A DNA stretch of 64,000 bases from Rhodocollybia butyracea (GCA_015501585.1 JADNRY010000097.1:1-64000); one strand, 5' to 3'. Counted from the first letter of the stretch, positions 11,691 through 23,066 are shown. Numbers and translations: made by a program. Notes: generated by a model from the letters alone, not told the origin.

Positions 11691-12832
11691 CTATGGCTTG
11701 ACAGCGCCAGCTTTGGGTGGCTTGGCGTTGGAAGTGCCAGCTTTGCCTCCTTCCGCAATAGGAAAAATCTTGTCTCGTCCGAGTCGCACTCCCCTGTACA
11801 CGAAACCGTCTGGCACAGTGCCCTCCTCCACCTTACTTCCCAGTGGATCACTCAGGACGACACTATATAGCGTATTTTTCCTCCCTCTGCTCGTTAGTTC
11901 TTTCAACCGGAATGTGAATGCGACTTCCTTTCCCGATGTCGTTTCCTTTGCGTCTGACGGTTGATTATATAGACTGCCAGTGATGCCAAAGACTTCAACA
12001 CGGGGCAATGCATACGCCAAAAGCGTCTGTGCCAGGCGTGTTATTTTCTCCGCATTGATACCTGCTGTCGCCTGATCTAGAGTTACCTTCTTAGTAAAGG
12101 TAAAATCTGTGATCCAATGCCCAGTATACATAGGCTTATACTCGGGATTCAACTGCACAAGTTTACCCCCAGGCATCAGTGAGTTCGATGATGCAGGATA
12201 AATCCGGGATCCTTTTGAATCGTACACAATACCGTGTGAGTCTGTAATGATACCATTCTTCTGTGGTCTTTTCAGGGGGTTTACCAGGACGCCTTGATAC
12301 TTCGTGGTTTTGTCCAACTCGACCCCAAAACTGACAATGGAGTACTCTTCTGTCTCGAGATAGATACCGGCATCCTGGGTACCTGTTCCCCGATCCATCG
12401 AGACAAAATCATGGGGGATTTTTCCAATGTTAGGAAAAGCTTTCTTTAGAAGGAGTTCTGCCTGGCGCACTACTTCGAATTGGTCTTTAACGCTTAGTGG
12501 CTTTTCCTTATCTGTCGGACGTTCCCTGCTGTAAAAGGCCAAGCTTGTGACAGCCTTGGCACCCTCAGCGCCGTTGGTTCGTCTATGTATCGTGTGGACG
12601 TCACCCCGAGCACTCAGGCCATTGAAAGCTAGGCCGCGAGAATCCAATGAGCCGATTTCCGTCGTTCGCGACTCCAAGTAAGGCCTTTGTATCTTATCGC
12701 GATTAAACTATGTTGAAATTAATCCTGGTGCACTTTGGAATCAAACTAGTTACTCACGGCGATAGGCGTTGCCCAAACGCAACTGAAAGAGGCGACGAGA
12801 AGGACGGAAGCGTAGGGAATAGCGATAAGCAT
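11691..12832 (-). CDS. Array copy C: secreted two-module protein (363 aa)
   Basis: Exon 1 is 12758-12832 (signal peptide, M-L-I-A-I-P-Y to W-A-T-P-I-A), the intron is 12708-12757 (GTGAGT...CATAG) and exon 2 is 11691-12707 (339 codons with stop). Fully open. Module 1 has K-Y-Q-G-V-L-V-N-P-L-K-R and S-R-I-Y-P-A-S-S-N-S-L-M-P-G-G. Module 2 has W-I-T-D-F-T-F-T-K-K-V, V-E-V-F-G-I-T-G-S-L-Y-N and V-A-F-T-F-R-L. The leader contains I-H-R-R-T, where a dibasic protease could cut; this is speculative. The tail is short (G-T-S-N-A-K-P-P-K-A) and lacks the KR-rich extension of A, B, F and G. It is close in sequence to copy D, including the first codons of exon 2. Function unknown. Confidence 0.85.
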
Positions 12833-13100
12833 TCCAGTAATGCGCGAGAGGGAGCAGAAGCGTGCAAGAGGGACTGGAACTGTGCGAGAGGGAGTAGAAC
12901 CGAGTAGAAGAGTGCAAGAGGGAGAAGAAGTGTGCAAGAGGAAGGAGCGATGATGAAGTTGGGCGAGAGAGGTGAACTCGAAAGAAGCGTATCGAGAGGA
13001 GCGAGATTTTCGTGCCTACTCTGACCAGCAGAGTGATTTGACTTTCCAGAAGTGGGGGAGCGCTCGAACAAGTCCAGTGATCTTTATAACATGAGTTCCA
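12833..13100 (-). promoter_or_regulatory. Promoter of copy C
   Basis: The TATA box is GTTATAAAGATC (about 13079-13090, minus strand). The perfect inverted repeat ACTCTGCTGGTCAGAGT is at about 13018-13034, followed by a pyrimidine-rich minisatellite to the ATG. Best-preserved example of the shared promoter. Confidence 0.65.
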
Positions 13101-13299
13101 AAACATCTCAAACTTCCAATTGCAGGGACATCATCCATAATCCACTGCCTTTTACTCTAGTTTCACTCCGATTTCTTTTACTTATCTATTCCTGCCAAGC
13201 TTTGGTACATAGACACAGGGTAGACTAGAGTAGACTAGGGTAGAGGGCTTTTAGCTTTTATCTCTTTCACACAGATATCTTTGAAATAGCGTCGAACAA

Positions 13300-13690
13300 G
13301 GCCCAGTCCAGCCCGGTCCTCGTTGAAAAATAGAGCTCAAGTAGGCTCAAGTTCGGATAACTCGGTTTTCAGAGGCCGTTTTGGCGAAGAGGTCGAAAAT
13401 AAGAAATTGCAAAGAACATATAGAAAAAATGGTTGGCTCGTATCATCCGTATTTCACAGATTGTGTGAAATACGGATGGCCATTGAGTGCTGAGTATCTT
13501 GAACATAGTCCTGCTCGAACTTCGTCCCGACTCTCTTCGATATCCTGTGTTTCAGATCTCGTAGTTGTTTCTTAGCTTTTGTCTCAGACTTACTACCTCC
13601 CAATCTCAATTCTACATTGTCTTCGTACTCGATATATACAAAAAGTAAGTAGGGCAGTCAATACGAGGAACATGTGGGTAGAGTTCAAAA
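13300..13690 (+). pseudogene. HNH-type gene 3'-end fragment, array unit 4
   Basis: The segment 13420-13575 reads V-G-S-Y-H-P, then E-Y-L-E, then R-T-S-S-R. This parallels V-G-S-Y-H-P, E-Y-L-E and L-R-P-D-S in the last exon at 722-885, and is followed by the same GATCTCGTAGTTGTTTC. Only the end of the gene is present. Confidence 0.5.
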
Positions 13691-13829
13691 TCAAGATTAG
13701 TACATAGAAACAGTCCGAATATCTAAACTCTAGTACAACGCAGTAGCAGTACCATATCCATGAACTCATAATCATTCATACAGTCGATCTGTAAGAGTGC
13801 TGTCGGCTTCACCCGATGTACCTCCATCA

Positions 13830-14486
13830 AACTGCAATCAAATCCGACGCGTACGCCATCTCACCGTACGTACACCTTTCCGAAAAACATTCACAAGCCT
13901 CACCTCCCTCAGCCCCGGCGCAGACCTCTCCCAGCTCGCCAGATACTCATGCACCTCAGGGAACCAATATCCAGTAAATGCTCTTTTCGGTGCATAGTGA
14001 ACTTTTGGTACGACGGAGGAGATCAAAACCATGGGGTGGGATGTATTGGGGATTAGTTGGACCGAAATGGGTTAGAAACTATTATGCTGGGACCGGCGAT
14101 GGGATGATGAGACAGTCGTAATGGCAGTAGTGTACCGGTATCGTCGATAGAATACTGAGCGAGACCATTCGGGATGGGGAAAAAGGATGAAAGGCTGGTG
14201 TCATCTCATGGCCACTAGCGTGACGTGTTTGGGAAGAGAACGATGGCCATCGGAACCTCGAGGCATTTCCAACGGTGCCTACGAGTTGTCTGGCAAGAGG
14301 ATGCGAAATTCGATGTGGCCCCAGGAGATTGTAATCCTTGATTAGATGACGCAGATGAGATAATGTAGTGCAAGAGAGCTGGGCGGAGAGTTCCGGGCCA
14401 AGGCTGACCAAAAGAAAAAGTCAGTCATCATAAACACAGAGACGCAGTGCCATCGAAACACACCTTCGAAGGGAATACTTTCGTAT
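13830..14486 (-). pseudogene. F-box-like gene relic, C-terminal part, split by Copia (unit 4)
   Basis: Minus-strand frame 13838-14032 reads W-F-P-E-V-H-E-Y-L-A-S-W-E-R then A-P-G-L-R-E-V-R-L-V-N-V-F. This is the best-preserved C-terminal end of the relic family and resembles the last LRR-like strand of agaricomycete F-box proteins. The N-terminal part lies beyond the retrotransposon at 19630-20460. Confidence 0.5.
14482..14486. repeat. Target-site duplication, left
   Basis: CGTAT directly before the 5' LTR, repeated at 19625-19629 after the 3' LTR. Confidence 0.85.
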
Positions 14487-14884
14487 TGTCGAGAGGGGAG
14501 CTTCGTTACTGGGAGTTCCGCCCCCCGCCCTTTGATCTCAGGTCAGAAGGGATGTATTTCAATATAGGAAGGTTTACCCCCCAGGGGGTTCCGATGTTTC
14601 TCCATGTCTTATTTTATTTATCCAGCCTATTCGTTCATCCGAGTGCCTTGTTCCTACTTGGCAGTTTCGAGTATCTTACTTATATACAGGATTAGTTATC
14701 CTTAGCCCTCAGACGTTTGTACACGTACACTTCTGAGGGTGAGTTACTTTATTTATATTTCTGTATTCACTTACTTACGCTGGTACTTGTAGCGCGTACT
14801 TATAAGTTCTACAGGTACATATCTACTTCAATACGAGACGTTTGTACACGTACACTTCTGAGGCGCGTACTTATAAGTTCTACA
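14487..14884 (+). repeat. 5' LTR
   Basis: 398 bp, TG...CA ends. It contains an internal duplicated segment: GACGTTTGTACACGTACACT near 14711 and again near 14836. Confidence 0.95.
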
Positions 14885-14898
14885 GGTTATGGGCCCCG
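14885..14898 (+). promoter_or_regulatory. Primer binding site (half initiator-tRNA type)
   Basis: GGTTATGGGCCC follows the 5' LTR at once. Its reverse complement GGGCCCATAACC matches the anticodon stem-loop (CAU) of eukaryotic initiator tRNA-Met. Copia-group elements are known to prime from such a cleaved half-tRNA rather than from the 3' CCA end. Confidence 0.75.
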
Positions 14899-14953
14899 CC
14901 TATCACTGTTAAACATACGAAATATCATTTTTGAATAAACAACTCATTCTACG

Positions 14954-17900
14954 ATGGCCAGTAACGGAGCGATACCGCCCCCCTTACCCGATATTCCTGA
15001 AGACCAGAAATTTGATGGAATCAGACTAGCCTGGGCGCCGATCGAGAGAAAAATCAAGATAGCATTGAAGGGACAGGGGCTTATCGGATACGTAGATGGT
15101 ACCATTACTATCCCCCCCATCATCCCACAACCTCCGAATGCTACAGCTGTAACACCGACTCCAGTATATTCCACGAACCCATCTAGGGATGAATGGACGT
15201 TTCGAAATGACCGAGCGAGAGGAATGATAGAGGCGTATGTCCTGGACTTGCCGTCGCTTGTTCCTACCGTTGACAAGATGAATGCTTACGAGGTTTTCGA
15301 GGCATTGACGAACGAGTTCGGGAAGTCGGATGAGATGAAGAAGATCTTGTCTAACCGACGCCTCAGAAACCACGTCTTCCGTGACCATGAACCCATCGAT
15401 ACCTTCTTCAAGACGTTCAGAGAACTGAGGAGGGAAGCTATCGAAGGTGGAAATGATGTCTCAGATTTGATCTTCAAGGACGTGATCTTGGCAGCCTTTC
15501 CTACTCCATCTTTCGATACCATTATACAGAACATAACGGCAAATCCCACGTCCTATCTTACGTCGGCTTCGGTGATACAGCAAATAGTCTTCCAGTACTC
15601 TCGAACCGAGACTCGACCGGATGCGGCGGTATCGGGAAATAGGTTGCCACAAGCTAACGTTGCTCTTCAAAACAGAATCGAGCACCTCGAACGACAACTG
15701 GCTGCTGTGACTGTAGGTGGTTCAGTGAGGGGGAGCGGAAATGGCAAGAAGTGTACGAACCCCAACTGCTTGAGGGAGGGGCATATAGCGGAAGAATGCT
15801 TCAGGAGAGGCGGAGGTAAGGAAGGCCAGTATCCCCCGTGGTGGAAGGGGAAGAAGGATACGTCCCCTCCAGCCCCTGCTGCGAATTCCACAGTCTCCAC
15901 GAACTCCTCCGTTTCAGTAGGGGAGCTGACGCAACACTATGCCGGATACAGTGCATCCATGGCTATATCGAATCCTGAAGAGGAAACCTTCGCTGACTCA
16001 GGAGCTTCAGACTATTTCTTTAGGAAGAAATCAGACTTTCTTACCTATACGCCATGCTCGCGTCTGAGCAGATCCTCCGAAGCTTCAACGACTTTGAAGA
16101 TAGTTGGCTACGGGAAAGCTCAGAAGTCTTTCATACACGAAGGAAAGATTATTGTAATTACCTTTGAGGAAGCTTTCCACTCCCCATCTGTGACTTCCGA
16201 CCTAATCTCGATCTCCAAGCTATGCGACAGAGGGATGACTGTCGCGTTTGGTAAACAATCTGTAAAGTTTTATTCCGACTCCGGAGATCACATCCTGACA
16301 GGCTACAGACATGGTGGCCTCTACCGTTTGCAGGAGAAGGAGGCGTCAGCGTTGGTAGTAAAGTCAAGAACTCTGGATAAGCCAGTAGATCTCGAGGGAT
16401 GGCACCGACGCTTCGGTCATGCAGGCGTAACGAGGATTCGACTTGCGCTGGAGAAAGGCTTGCTGAACGGACTCAGAGTAATCGGAGATCCGAACATGAA
16501 ACCACCTGAATGCGATCCCTGTCACATTGGTCAAGCTAAACGCAGAGCCTTCGATGGGAAGACAGAACTGGAGAGAAGGATACTAGAGAGAATTCATATC
16601 GATCTCACTGGACCGATGCGTACTCGTGCTTTGGGAGGATTCTTCTACTCTATGCCTATCGTGGACGGATGCTCAGCTATGACGAAGGACTTCTACTTGA
16701 TGAACAAGGAGTCGTCGTCAACACTCGCGGCGTTGGAGAAGTACAAGGCTCTCGCTGAAAATGAGACCGGAGAGAAAGTATTGAACGTTCGGGTTGACGG
16801 TGGTAAAGAATTTAGCAGCGGTCCTTGGCTTAAGTGGGCGGAGGAACATGGGATAAAGCTTGAAGTTACTCCTGCATATTCGTCAGCGGCGAATGGTCTG
16901 GTAGAGAGAAAACATGGAGTTACCTTTGACCATGTACGTACTATCCTCTACGAATCAGGCCTACCCCCTTTCCTTTGGACATACGCCTGCGCCTATATTG
17001 TCTATACGGAAAACCTACTTCTGGCCGCTAGAACAGGGTATAAGATCCCGGCCGAGCTTTGGTACAAGAAGAAGATGGACGTTGCGCACCTACGTCCTTG
17101 GGGAGCTTACGCTTGGGGCACGATAGTCGATGGATCTCCTGGAAAGCTGGATCCGTGTGGGTTTGCGGGCCGTATGATAGGATATGGCGAGAGAGGTGTG
17201 TATTTGCTCTATCTGTCGTCAGGCCGTGTCGTGGCGAGTAGGGATGTGTCCTTTGACGAGAGGTTTCGAGCTGCTCTGCCCTCAGTTGCAGGGGAGAGGG
17301 GAGACGAGAGCGACGGAGAGGTTGAAGAAGAAACTCAACATCTTGACAACGTCAGGGCAACTGATGTCGGAGACAGCTCCGTGATTCCCGAGCCCGTGAT
17401 CTCCGAAACCTCAAAGGTACCCGATCAAAACTTACAACTTCGCCGCTCCTCTCGAAATCGAACACCTTCAGCAATCGCGAAAGCTAGTTCAGAGTCCGAG
17501 ACTAGGGAGAAAGAAGGCAGCAAGGCCAGACACGAATGGGCAACAGACACTCGAAGACCGAGGGCAAACTTCATAGCCCTTTCCGAACATCTACCTACCG
17601 AGGTCGATGATAAGTTCAACACTGCTCTCTCAGCAATCGGGCTCCCACCTGTTCCGAAGTCATATGCGAAGGCCATGGATAATCCGACTCGCTGGACCCC
17701 AGCAATACAGAAGGAGATTGAGAGAATGAAGGAGTTTGAAGTCTTTGGACCACTTCAAGACCCGCCACCGGGAGCGACAATTCTCAATCCGCTCTGGGTA
17801 TTCGCTCATAAGCTCAATGGGTCGGGGGAGATCGTCGACGAGAAGGCACGTTTGGTAGTAAATGGTGGTACCCAGGTAGAGGGGAAAGACTACTTTGAAG

Positions 17901-19221
17901 TCTTTGCTGCCGTTTTGCGCTTTGAGTCCCTTCGTATTCTTATTGCTGTCTGGATCACTCTGGGTTATTTTATTTGGCAGATAGACTTCGCCTCAGCATA
18001 CCTCAATGCCGATATGGAAGAAGAGATGTATATTCGACCACCCGAAGGCTTTGAAGGAAGAGGAACGGGGAAGGTAATGAGGATGAAGAAATCCTTGTAC
18101 GGGTCTATGCAAGCAGGAAGGAACTGGTGGAAGCTTCTTGATGCAACGTACAAAGACCTAGGTTACCACCGATCCCAAGCCGACCAATGCGTTAGGACCA
18201 GGAAGTCAGGCATCGGGGAGACAATGACGGGCACGTATACTGATGATACTCTTGGAGGTTCTTCATCGAAGGAGGAAATGGATCGAGCAAAGGAGGAGAT
18301 TGGGAGCAGATATAGGATTAAGGAGACAGATACAGTCCAGTTTGCGCTAGGTATGCGATTGGTCCATGACAGAGAATCGGGAACGGCTACACTCTCGATG
18401 CCCGCGTATTGGGACCAGCTCTTCACGAGGTTCGGACTACAGGACTTGAAACCGAAATCGACGCCTTATCCACCTGGTCTTAAACTCACCAAAGACCAGT
18501 CTCCCAAGACCGATGCTGAACGTCACTTCATGAAGGACAAGCCATATGGAGAGCTACTAGGTGGAATACAGTTTGGCCAAGGAGCTTACCGTCCAGATTT
18601 CGCGTTCGAAACGAATGATTTAGCTCAATTCTCTCAGGATCCTGGACAAGCTCATTGGAATGGTCTCATTCATCTCTGTCGATATATCATTGGGTCCAAG
18701 GAGCGTGGTATTGTATTCAGGAAGTCGGATACGGGTCTTACTCCCAAGACATACTGCGACGCGAATCACGCTGCATGCACGGATACCCGGCGGTCGGTTA
18801 CGGGGGTTCTGACTATGCTCGCTGGAGGTCCAGTCTTCTGGATGTCGAAACGACAGGATGTCGTTGCGCTTTCTACCACCGAATCGGAGTATATTGCTTA
18901 TGGGAAGGGCGCTCAACAAGCGAAGTGGGTACACAACTTCATGTCCAAGATTGGTTATCCTTCCCCCTTCCCTCTCAGCTCTTTGCCGATAATAAAGGCG
19001 CTATCGCGATCTCAGAGAATCCGAAGTTTCATCAGCGAGTCAAGCATATCGATATTCGTTTCCATTTCCTTCGAGACTTGGTTGAGGCTGGAGAAATCAA
19101 GATCGACTATGTCCCTTCTGAGGACAATCTGGCCGACATTCTTACGAAGCCTTTGGGGACTACGCTTCATCGTCGCATAGTTGGTCTGTTGGGGATGAGT
19201 GATGGCGATGGGCGAAACTAG
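14954..19221 (+). CDS. Copia Gag-Pol polyprotein, RNase H end frameshifted
   Basis: One frame runs from the ATG at 14954 to 19180 (1408 aa). Gag carries a knuckle with C-x4-C-x4-H-x4-C spacing (C-T-N-P-N-C...H...C). Protease is D-S-G-A. Integrase has an H-H-C-C finger (W-H-R-R-F-G-H-A...C-D-P-C) and D, D, E residues (H-I-D-L-T, R-V-D-G-G, V-E-R-K-H). RT has Q-I-D-F-A-S-A-Y-L-N and Y-T-D-D as the active-site box. RNase H has Y-C-D-A-N-H and T-E-S-E-Y. Near the C5 run at 18963-18967 the RNase H sequence moves to another frame, which ends at 19219-19221 with A-D-I-L-T-K-P-L, typical of the Copia end. The last 70-80 residues are thus out of frame. This copy is probably defective unless the shift is a base-calling error. 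Confidence 0.9.
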
Positions 19222-19226
19222 GGGAG
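19212..19226 (+). promoter_or_regulatory. Polypurine tract
   Basis: A purine-rich stretch (GAAACTAGGGGAG with one pyrimidine pair) abuts the 3' LTR, the expected position for plus-strand priming. Confidence 0.6.
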
Positions 19227-19624
19227 TGTCGAGAGGGGAGCTTCGTTACTGGGAGTTCCGCCCCCCGCCCTTTGATCTCAGGTCAGAAGGGATGTATTTC
19301 AATATAGGAAGGTTTACCCCCCAGGGGGTTCCGATGTTTCTCCATGTCTTATTTTATTTATCCAGCCTATTCGTTCATCCGAGTGCCTTGTTCCTACTTG
19401 GCAGTTTCGAGTATCTTACTTATATACAGGATTAGTTATCCTTAGCCCTCAGACGTTTGTACACGTACACTTCTGAGGGTGAGTTACTTTATTTATATTT
19501 CTGTATTCACTTACTTACGCTGGTACTTGTAGCGCGTACTTATAAGTTCTACAGGTACATATCTACTTCAATACGAGACGTTTGTACACGTACACTTCTG
19601 AGGCGCGTACTTATAAGTTCTACA
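19227..19624 (+). repeat. 3' LTR
   Basis: Identical by eye to the 5' LTR over 398 bp. Confidence 0.95.
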
Positions 19625-19629
19625 CGTAT

Positions 19630-20460
19630 ATCTAATCATCGGCCTGTCCAAATCAGTAAAACCGCAACAACTGCACACATAATCTCAATATATCCCATCG
19701 TCATGGCAGACCCGAAAACTGTGCTAATACTACTCAGCCCAGTTGAATTATCCTGCGTGGAACGTGCAAGTCTAAAATGATGACACATCGTTGTCTTCGC
19801 GGACCGACGACATTGGTGTGGTAAGTGTGAATGGAAATATGAAGTCTGGGAGAGCAGCTGGAAGTAAATAATCTCCTGCATGTAATGGGAGCTGCGCTTG
19901 AAGTGACTGAGCGCTCGGATCAAACATGCTCGAAGGAGCTGAGGTGGAGATGAAGAACCACTGCTTGAACGAAAGTGAGCGGATAGTAGGAGCCAGTTCA
20001 CCAAAAAGCCCAAAAGCAAGCTGATGGAAGTTCACGAATGAGAGTAAAAGTTGGTGTAAATCCTTGAATGCTGGATGTTTTTCAGGAAGAGAAGAGGATG
20101 CTGGAAGGCAACAAGGTATACGGGCCTTCGGTAAGAGCTTGGCCTAGGTCCCTGCCAGTTTCCTCAGAACATGGTACTTCAGCCATATTCTCCAATCCCA
20201 TATAATTCCAATTCCAATTCCATAAAGGCAGATTGCTGAAGAAATGCGAAAGGTCTCGTATCGGATTTCTCGGTATAGTTGCCGCATCGCTAGGCGGAAA
20301 AGTGGTTTTTGGATACCAGCGAGACATGGAAAAGGTCGGCCGAGATGAGAGATGTCCGAAAATTTCACCAGCGAGGTCAATTGACAGGTCTTCGATACCT
20401 CGATGCTGGTTGAAAAACAAAGAGTTTATCCCGGTCCGCCGTCGGTCCGCTCACATAATC
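19630..20460 (-). pseudogene. F-box-like gene relic, N-terminal part (unit 4)
   Basis: This is the best-preserved N-terminal piece of the repeated relic. The frame at 20082-20420 reads G-I-E-D-L-S-I-D-L-A-G-E-I-F-G-H-L. A second frame (20144-20380) has F-R-L-A-M-R-Q-L-Y-R-E-I-R-Y, the pattern after the F-box in many fungal F-box proteins. At 19772-20035 L-A-P-T-I-R-S-L-S-F is open. At 19636-19740 lies a hydrophobic helix (I-M-C-A-V-V-A-V-L-L-I-W). Separated from its C-terminus by the Copia element. Confidence 0.5.
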
Positions 20461-20718
20461 TAATCTATCATTGGCAGAAAATATATATAGAAAATAGTTG
20501 CTGGAAAATATCTGCTTCAAACGACTAAGTACTGACATGGACATCTCGCACTGCAATACACCGTAGAGTTATATACATCCTCGACTTTAGGGTTACTTTG
20601 GACCAGCTATACGCTTCGGTGGCTTGGCGTTGGTATGGTCGGTATGGTCGGTATGGGATCCTGGACGCTTACTAGTAGTAGTAGGTGGCTTTACGTCGAG
20701 ATGGGATTCGGCGCCAGC

Positions 20719-21869
20719 TTAGTGCAGGCTTCCTCCATGCTTTCCTTCCACAATACCTGACTTGACATCGGAAGCGGATCCAGCTAGCACTCCTCCTTCG
20801 ATAGACGGTATCGGATATATTTGTAGTCCATTCCTGTGCAATTTACCCTCTGGCGCAGTACCTTCCGTCACCTTGCCCTGTGGATATTTCAGGGCGCCTT
20901 TATATTCCACTTTCTCCCTTCCTTCTTGCAACCGGAATGTGAACTCGACGTTGTTTATCTTTAGCAAGTCAGCGGCATCTGTTTCCGACGCGTGCGCGCG
21001 GTCATATAGACTACCCGTGAGGCCAAAGACTTCAACGTGAGGTAACGCGTGCGCCATAAACGCCTGTGATAGGCGTGCTATATCCTTCCCTATATCCTGA
21101 TCTTTTGTCGACTTATCTAGAATTACCTTCTGAGTAAAGGTAAAATCTGTGATCCATTGCCCAGTATACACAGGCTTATAGTCGGGATTCAACTGCACAA
21201 GTTTACCCCCAGGCATCAGTGAGTTTGATGATGCAGGATAAATACGGGATCCTTTCGAATCGTACACAATACCATGTGAGATGACACCGGTCTTCTGTGG
21301 TCTTTTCAGGGGGTTTACCAGGACGCCTTGATACTTCGTGGTTTTGTCCAACACGACCCAGAAACTCACAATGGAGTACTCCTTCGCCTCGAGATAGATA
21401 CCCGCATCATGGGCAAGCGTAGTACCACGATCCATCGAGACTAAATGGTGGGGGATTTCTCCGATATCAGGAAAAGCTTTCTTTAGAAGGAGTTCTGCTT
21501 GGCGCACTACTTTGAATTGGTCTTTGTCGTTTAGTGGCTCTTCCTTATCTGTTGGACGTTCCTTGCTGAAAAAGACCAAGCTTGTGACAGCCTTGGCACG
21601 CTCAGCGACGTTGGTTCGTCCATGGATTGTGTGGACGCCACCCCGAGCACTCAGGCCATTGAACGCTAGACCGCGAGAGTCCAATGAGCCGATTTCCGTT
21701 GTTCTCGACTGCAAGTAAGGCCCTTGTACCTTATCGCGATTAAACTATGTTGAAATTAATCCTGGTGCACTTTGGAATCAAACCATTTACTCACGGCGAT
21801 AGGCGTTGCCCAAACGCAACTGAAAGAGGCGACGAGAAGGACGGAAGCGTAGGGAATAGTGATAAGCAT
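20719..21869 (-). CDS. Array copy D: secreted two-module protein, tail cut by a stop (366 aa)
   Basis: Exon 1 is 21795-21869 (signal peptide), the intron is 21745-21794 and exon 2 is 20719-21744 (342 codons with stop). Fully open and close to copy C. It has the linker S-R-I-Y-P-A-S-S-N-S-L-M-P-G-G and module 2 with W-I-T-D-F-T-F-T-Q-K-V, V-E-V-F-G-L-T-G-S-L-Y-D and V-E-F-T-F-R-L. The TAA at 20719-20721 comes where other copies continue. Reading on in the same frame to a TAA at 20593-20595 gives 41 more sense codons with S-K-R-P-G-S-H and P-P-K-R-I-A-G-P-K, like the tails of A and G. Copy D therefore probably lost its basic tail by one nonsense change. Function unknown. Confidence 0.85.
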
Positions 21870-22140
21870 TCCAGTAGTGTGCGAGAGGGAGCAGAAGCGT
21901 GCAAGAGGGACTGGAACTGTGCGAGAGGGAGTAGAAGTGTGTGAGAGGAAGCGGCGGGGATGACGTTTTGCGAGAGGAAGCAGTAATGATGGAGTCTGCG
22001 AGAAAAAGCAGCGATGATGAAGTTGTGTGAGAGGGAGAGTTGAAGGGAGCGAGATTTCAGTGCCTACTCTGACCAGCAGAGTGATTCGACTTTCCAGAAG
22101 TGGGGAAACACTCGACCAAGTCAAGCGATCTTTATAAGGT
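21870..22140 (-). promoter_or_regulatory. Promoter of copy D
   Basis: TATA box CTTATAAAGATC (about 22127-22138, minus strand), perfect inverted repeat ACTCTGCTGGTCAGAGT at about 22064-22080, then a pyrimidine minisatellite to the ATG. Confidence 0.65.
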
Positions 22141-22380
22141 GGTTCCAAAACGTTCCAATTGCAGGGACATCATCCACAAGTGTTTTAGACTGGTTTTAGC
22201 TTTTTTTGCAAAGAGATCTTTGAAATGATCCCAAGCATTGTTAGCAAGGCGGCCGAGTGGAGCTGAGTGGATAGGCGGCCACCGCCTGCCGCCCCGAGAA
22301 TGGAGGCCTGAGGGTCCAGTTCGACATTTTTTGGCCTTTTTGGTCAGGAAAATATAATCATTATTGTTAGCTCATATTAC
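22141..22380. other. Distal upstream segment of copy D
   Basis: Contains the conserved GATCTTTGAAATGAT phrase and a GC-rich stretch (22240-22330) with no gene. A superficial tRNA-like look was rejected. Confidence 0.4.
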
Positions 22381-22510
22381 CCTGACAGTAAACATATTTC
22401 ACAGACTACGGCTGAGTACTTACCCTGCCGACTCTGTTCTATCGTATCCTGCAAGTACCCTGCATTTTGGATCTCATAGTCGTTTCTTTGCTTTTGTGCA
22501 CTAGAAAAAT
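22381..22510 (+). pseudogene. HNH-type gene 3'-end fragment, array unit 5
   Basis: About 100 bp similar to 800-890, 13500-13570 and 30720-30830 (GACTCTGTTCTATCGTATCC, then GATCTCATAGTCGTTTC). Too short to code. Confidence 0.4.
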
Positions 22511-23060
22511 TACACAAAAACATCCACAAGCCTCACCTCCCTGCGTACTTCTTCCAGCTTGGCATATACTCGTGCGCATCAGGCTCCGACATCCGGTGGT
22601 GACCATGCTTTCCAATCTGCAGCGACTCACCTTTGTTGGTGACTCGTACAGCACCAGTATGACGTCCAACGGAAGCGACCTAGTGACGGTAGTGTACCAG
22701 GGATATCGTCAATGAAAAATGAGCAAAAGTGTTTGTCATGCCGGGAATATGGTGAAGTTGGTGGCGTCAGATCATGGTTACGAGCAGTACGGGTTTGCGC
22801 AGAGCAAGAAGTACATTTACCATAGGATATCTTACATAACATATCGAAAAAAAGCATGCGCTTTGGACTCAAACTAGTCTGGATGGAATTTGTTGAGATC
22901 TCAGGCCTTGAGGGCAAACAAGAATGCTCAGAAGCACCCGCTCCGCAGTGAGTGACTCCGAGTACAGTACATGGCGTAGATTTGAGGCAGTCTACATGGC
23001 GAGGGATGTCGATGGACATTAACCCAAATTTGAGCTTGAAACAGGACAAGCTCCATTACA
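22511..23060 (-). pseudogene. F-box-like gene relic, array unit 5
   Basis: Short decayed copy recognised only by similarity to units 3, 6 and 8 (around 22520-22790). It ends at the inserted element at 23067. Confidence 0.35.
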
Positions 23061-23066
23061 CGAGCC

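Larger units (their letters stand above)
14487..19624 (+). mobile_element. Full-length Ty1/Copia LTR retrotransposon (5138 bp), very recent
   Basis: Two LTRs (14487-14884 and 19227-19624, 398 bp each) read identical line for line. They start TGTCGAGAGG and end TTCTACA, the TG...CA pattern. A 5-bp target duplication CGTAT flanks the element (14482-14486 and 19625-19629). Domain order is Gag, protease, integrase, RT, RNase H; integrase before RT defines Copia. Identical LTRs mean insertion too recent for visible divergence. It landed in the unit 4 F-box-like relic, so it damaged no working gene. Confidence 0.95.

Noticed and set aside
13229..13245. Short tandem repeat around AGTAGACTAGGGTAGA as a possible regulatory array
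   Set aside because: Only three degenerate units, present in one array unit; looks like a local slippage product.
15026..18934. Several frames antisense or out of frame to the Copia ORF
   Set aside because: Shadows of Gag-Pol; no independent motif.
19199..19780. Open frames inside the LTRs (also 14447-14938)
   Set aside because: Present identically in both LTRs and without domain; LTR sequence is regulatory.
22240..22335. tRNA-like stretch with GGCCGAGTGG and GGTCCAGTTCGA
   Set aside because: No acceptor or anticodon stem pairs, and the same position in sister units (7260, 13285, 30540) is diverged spacer, not a tRNA.
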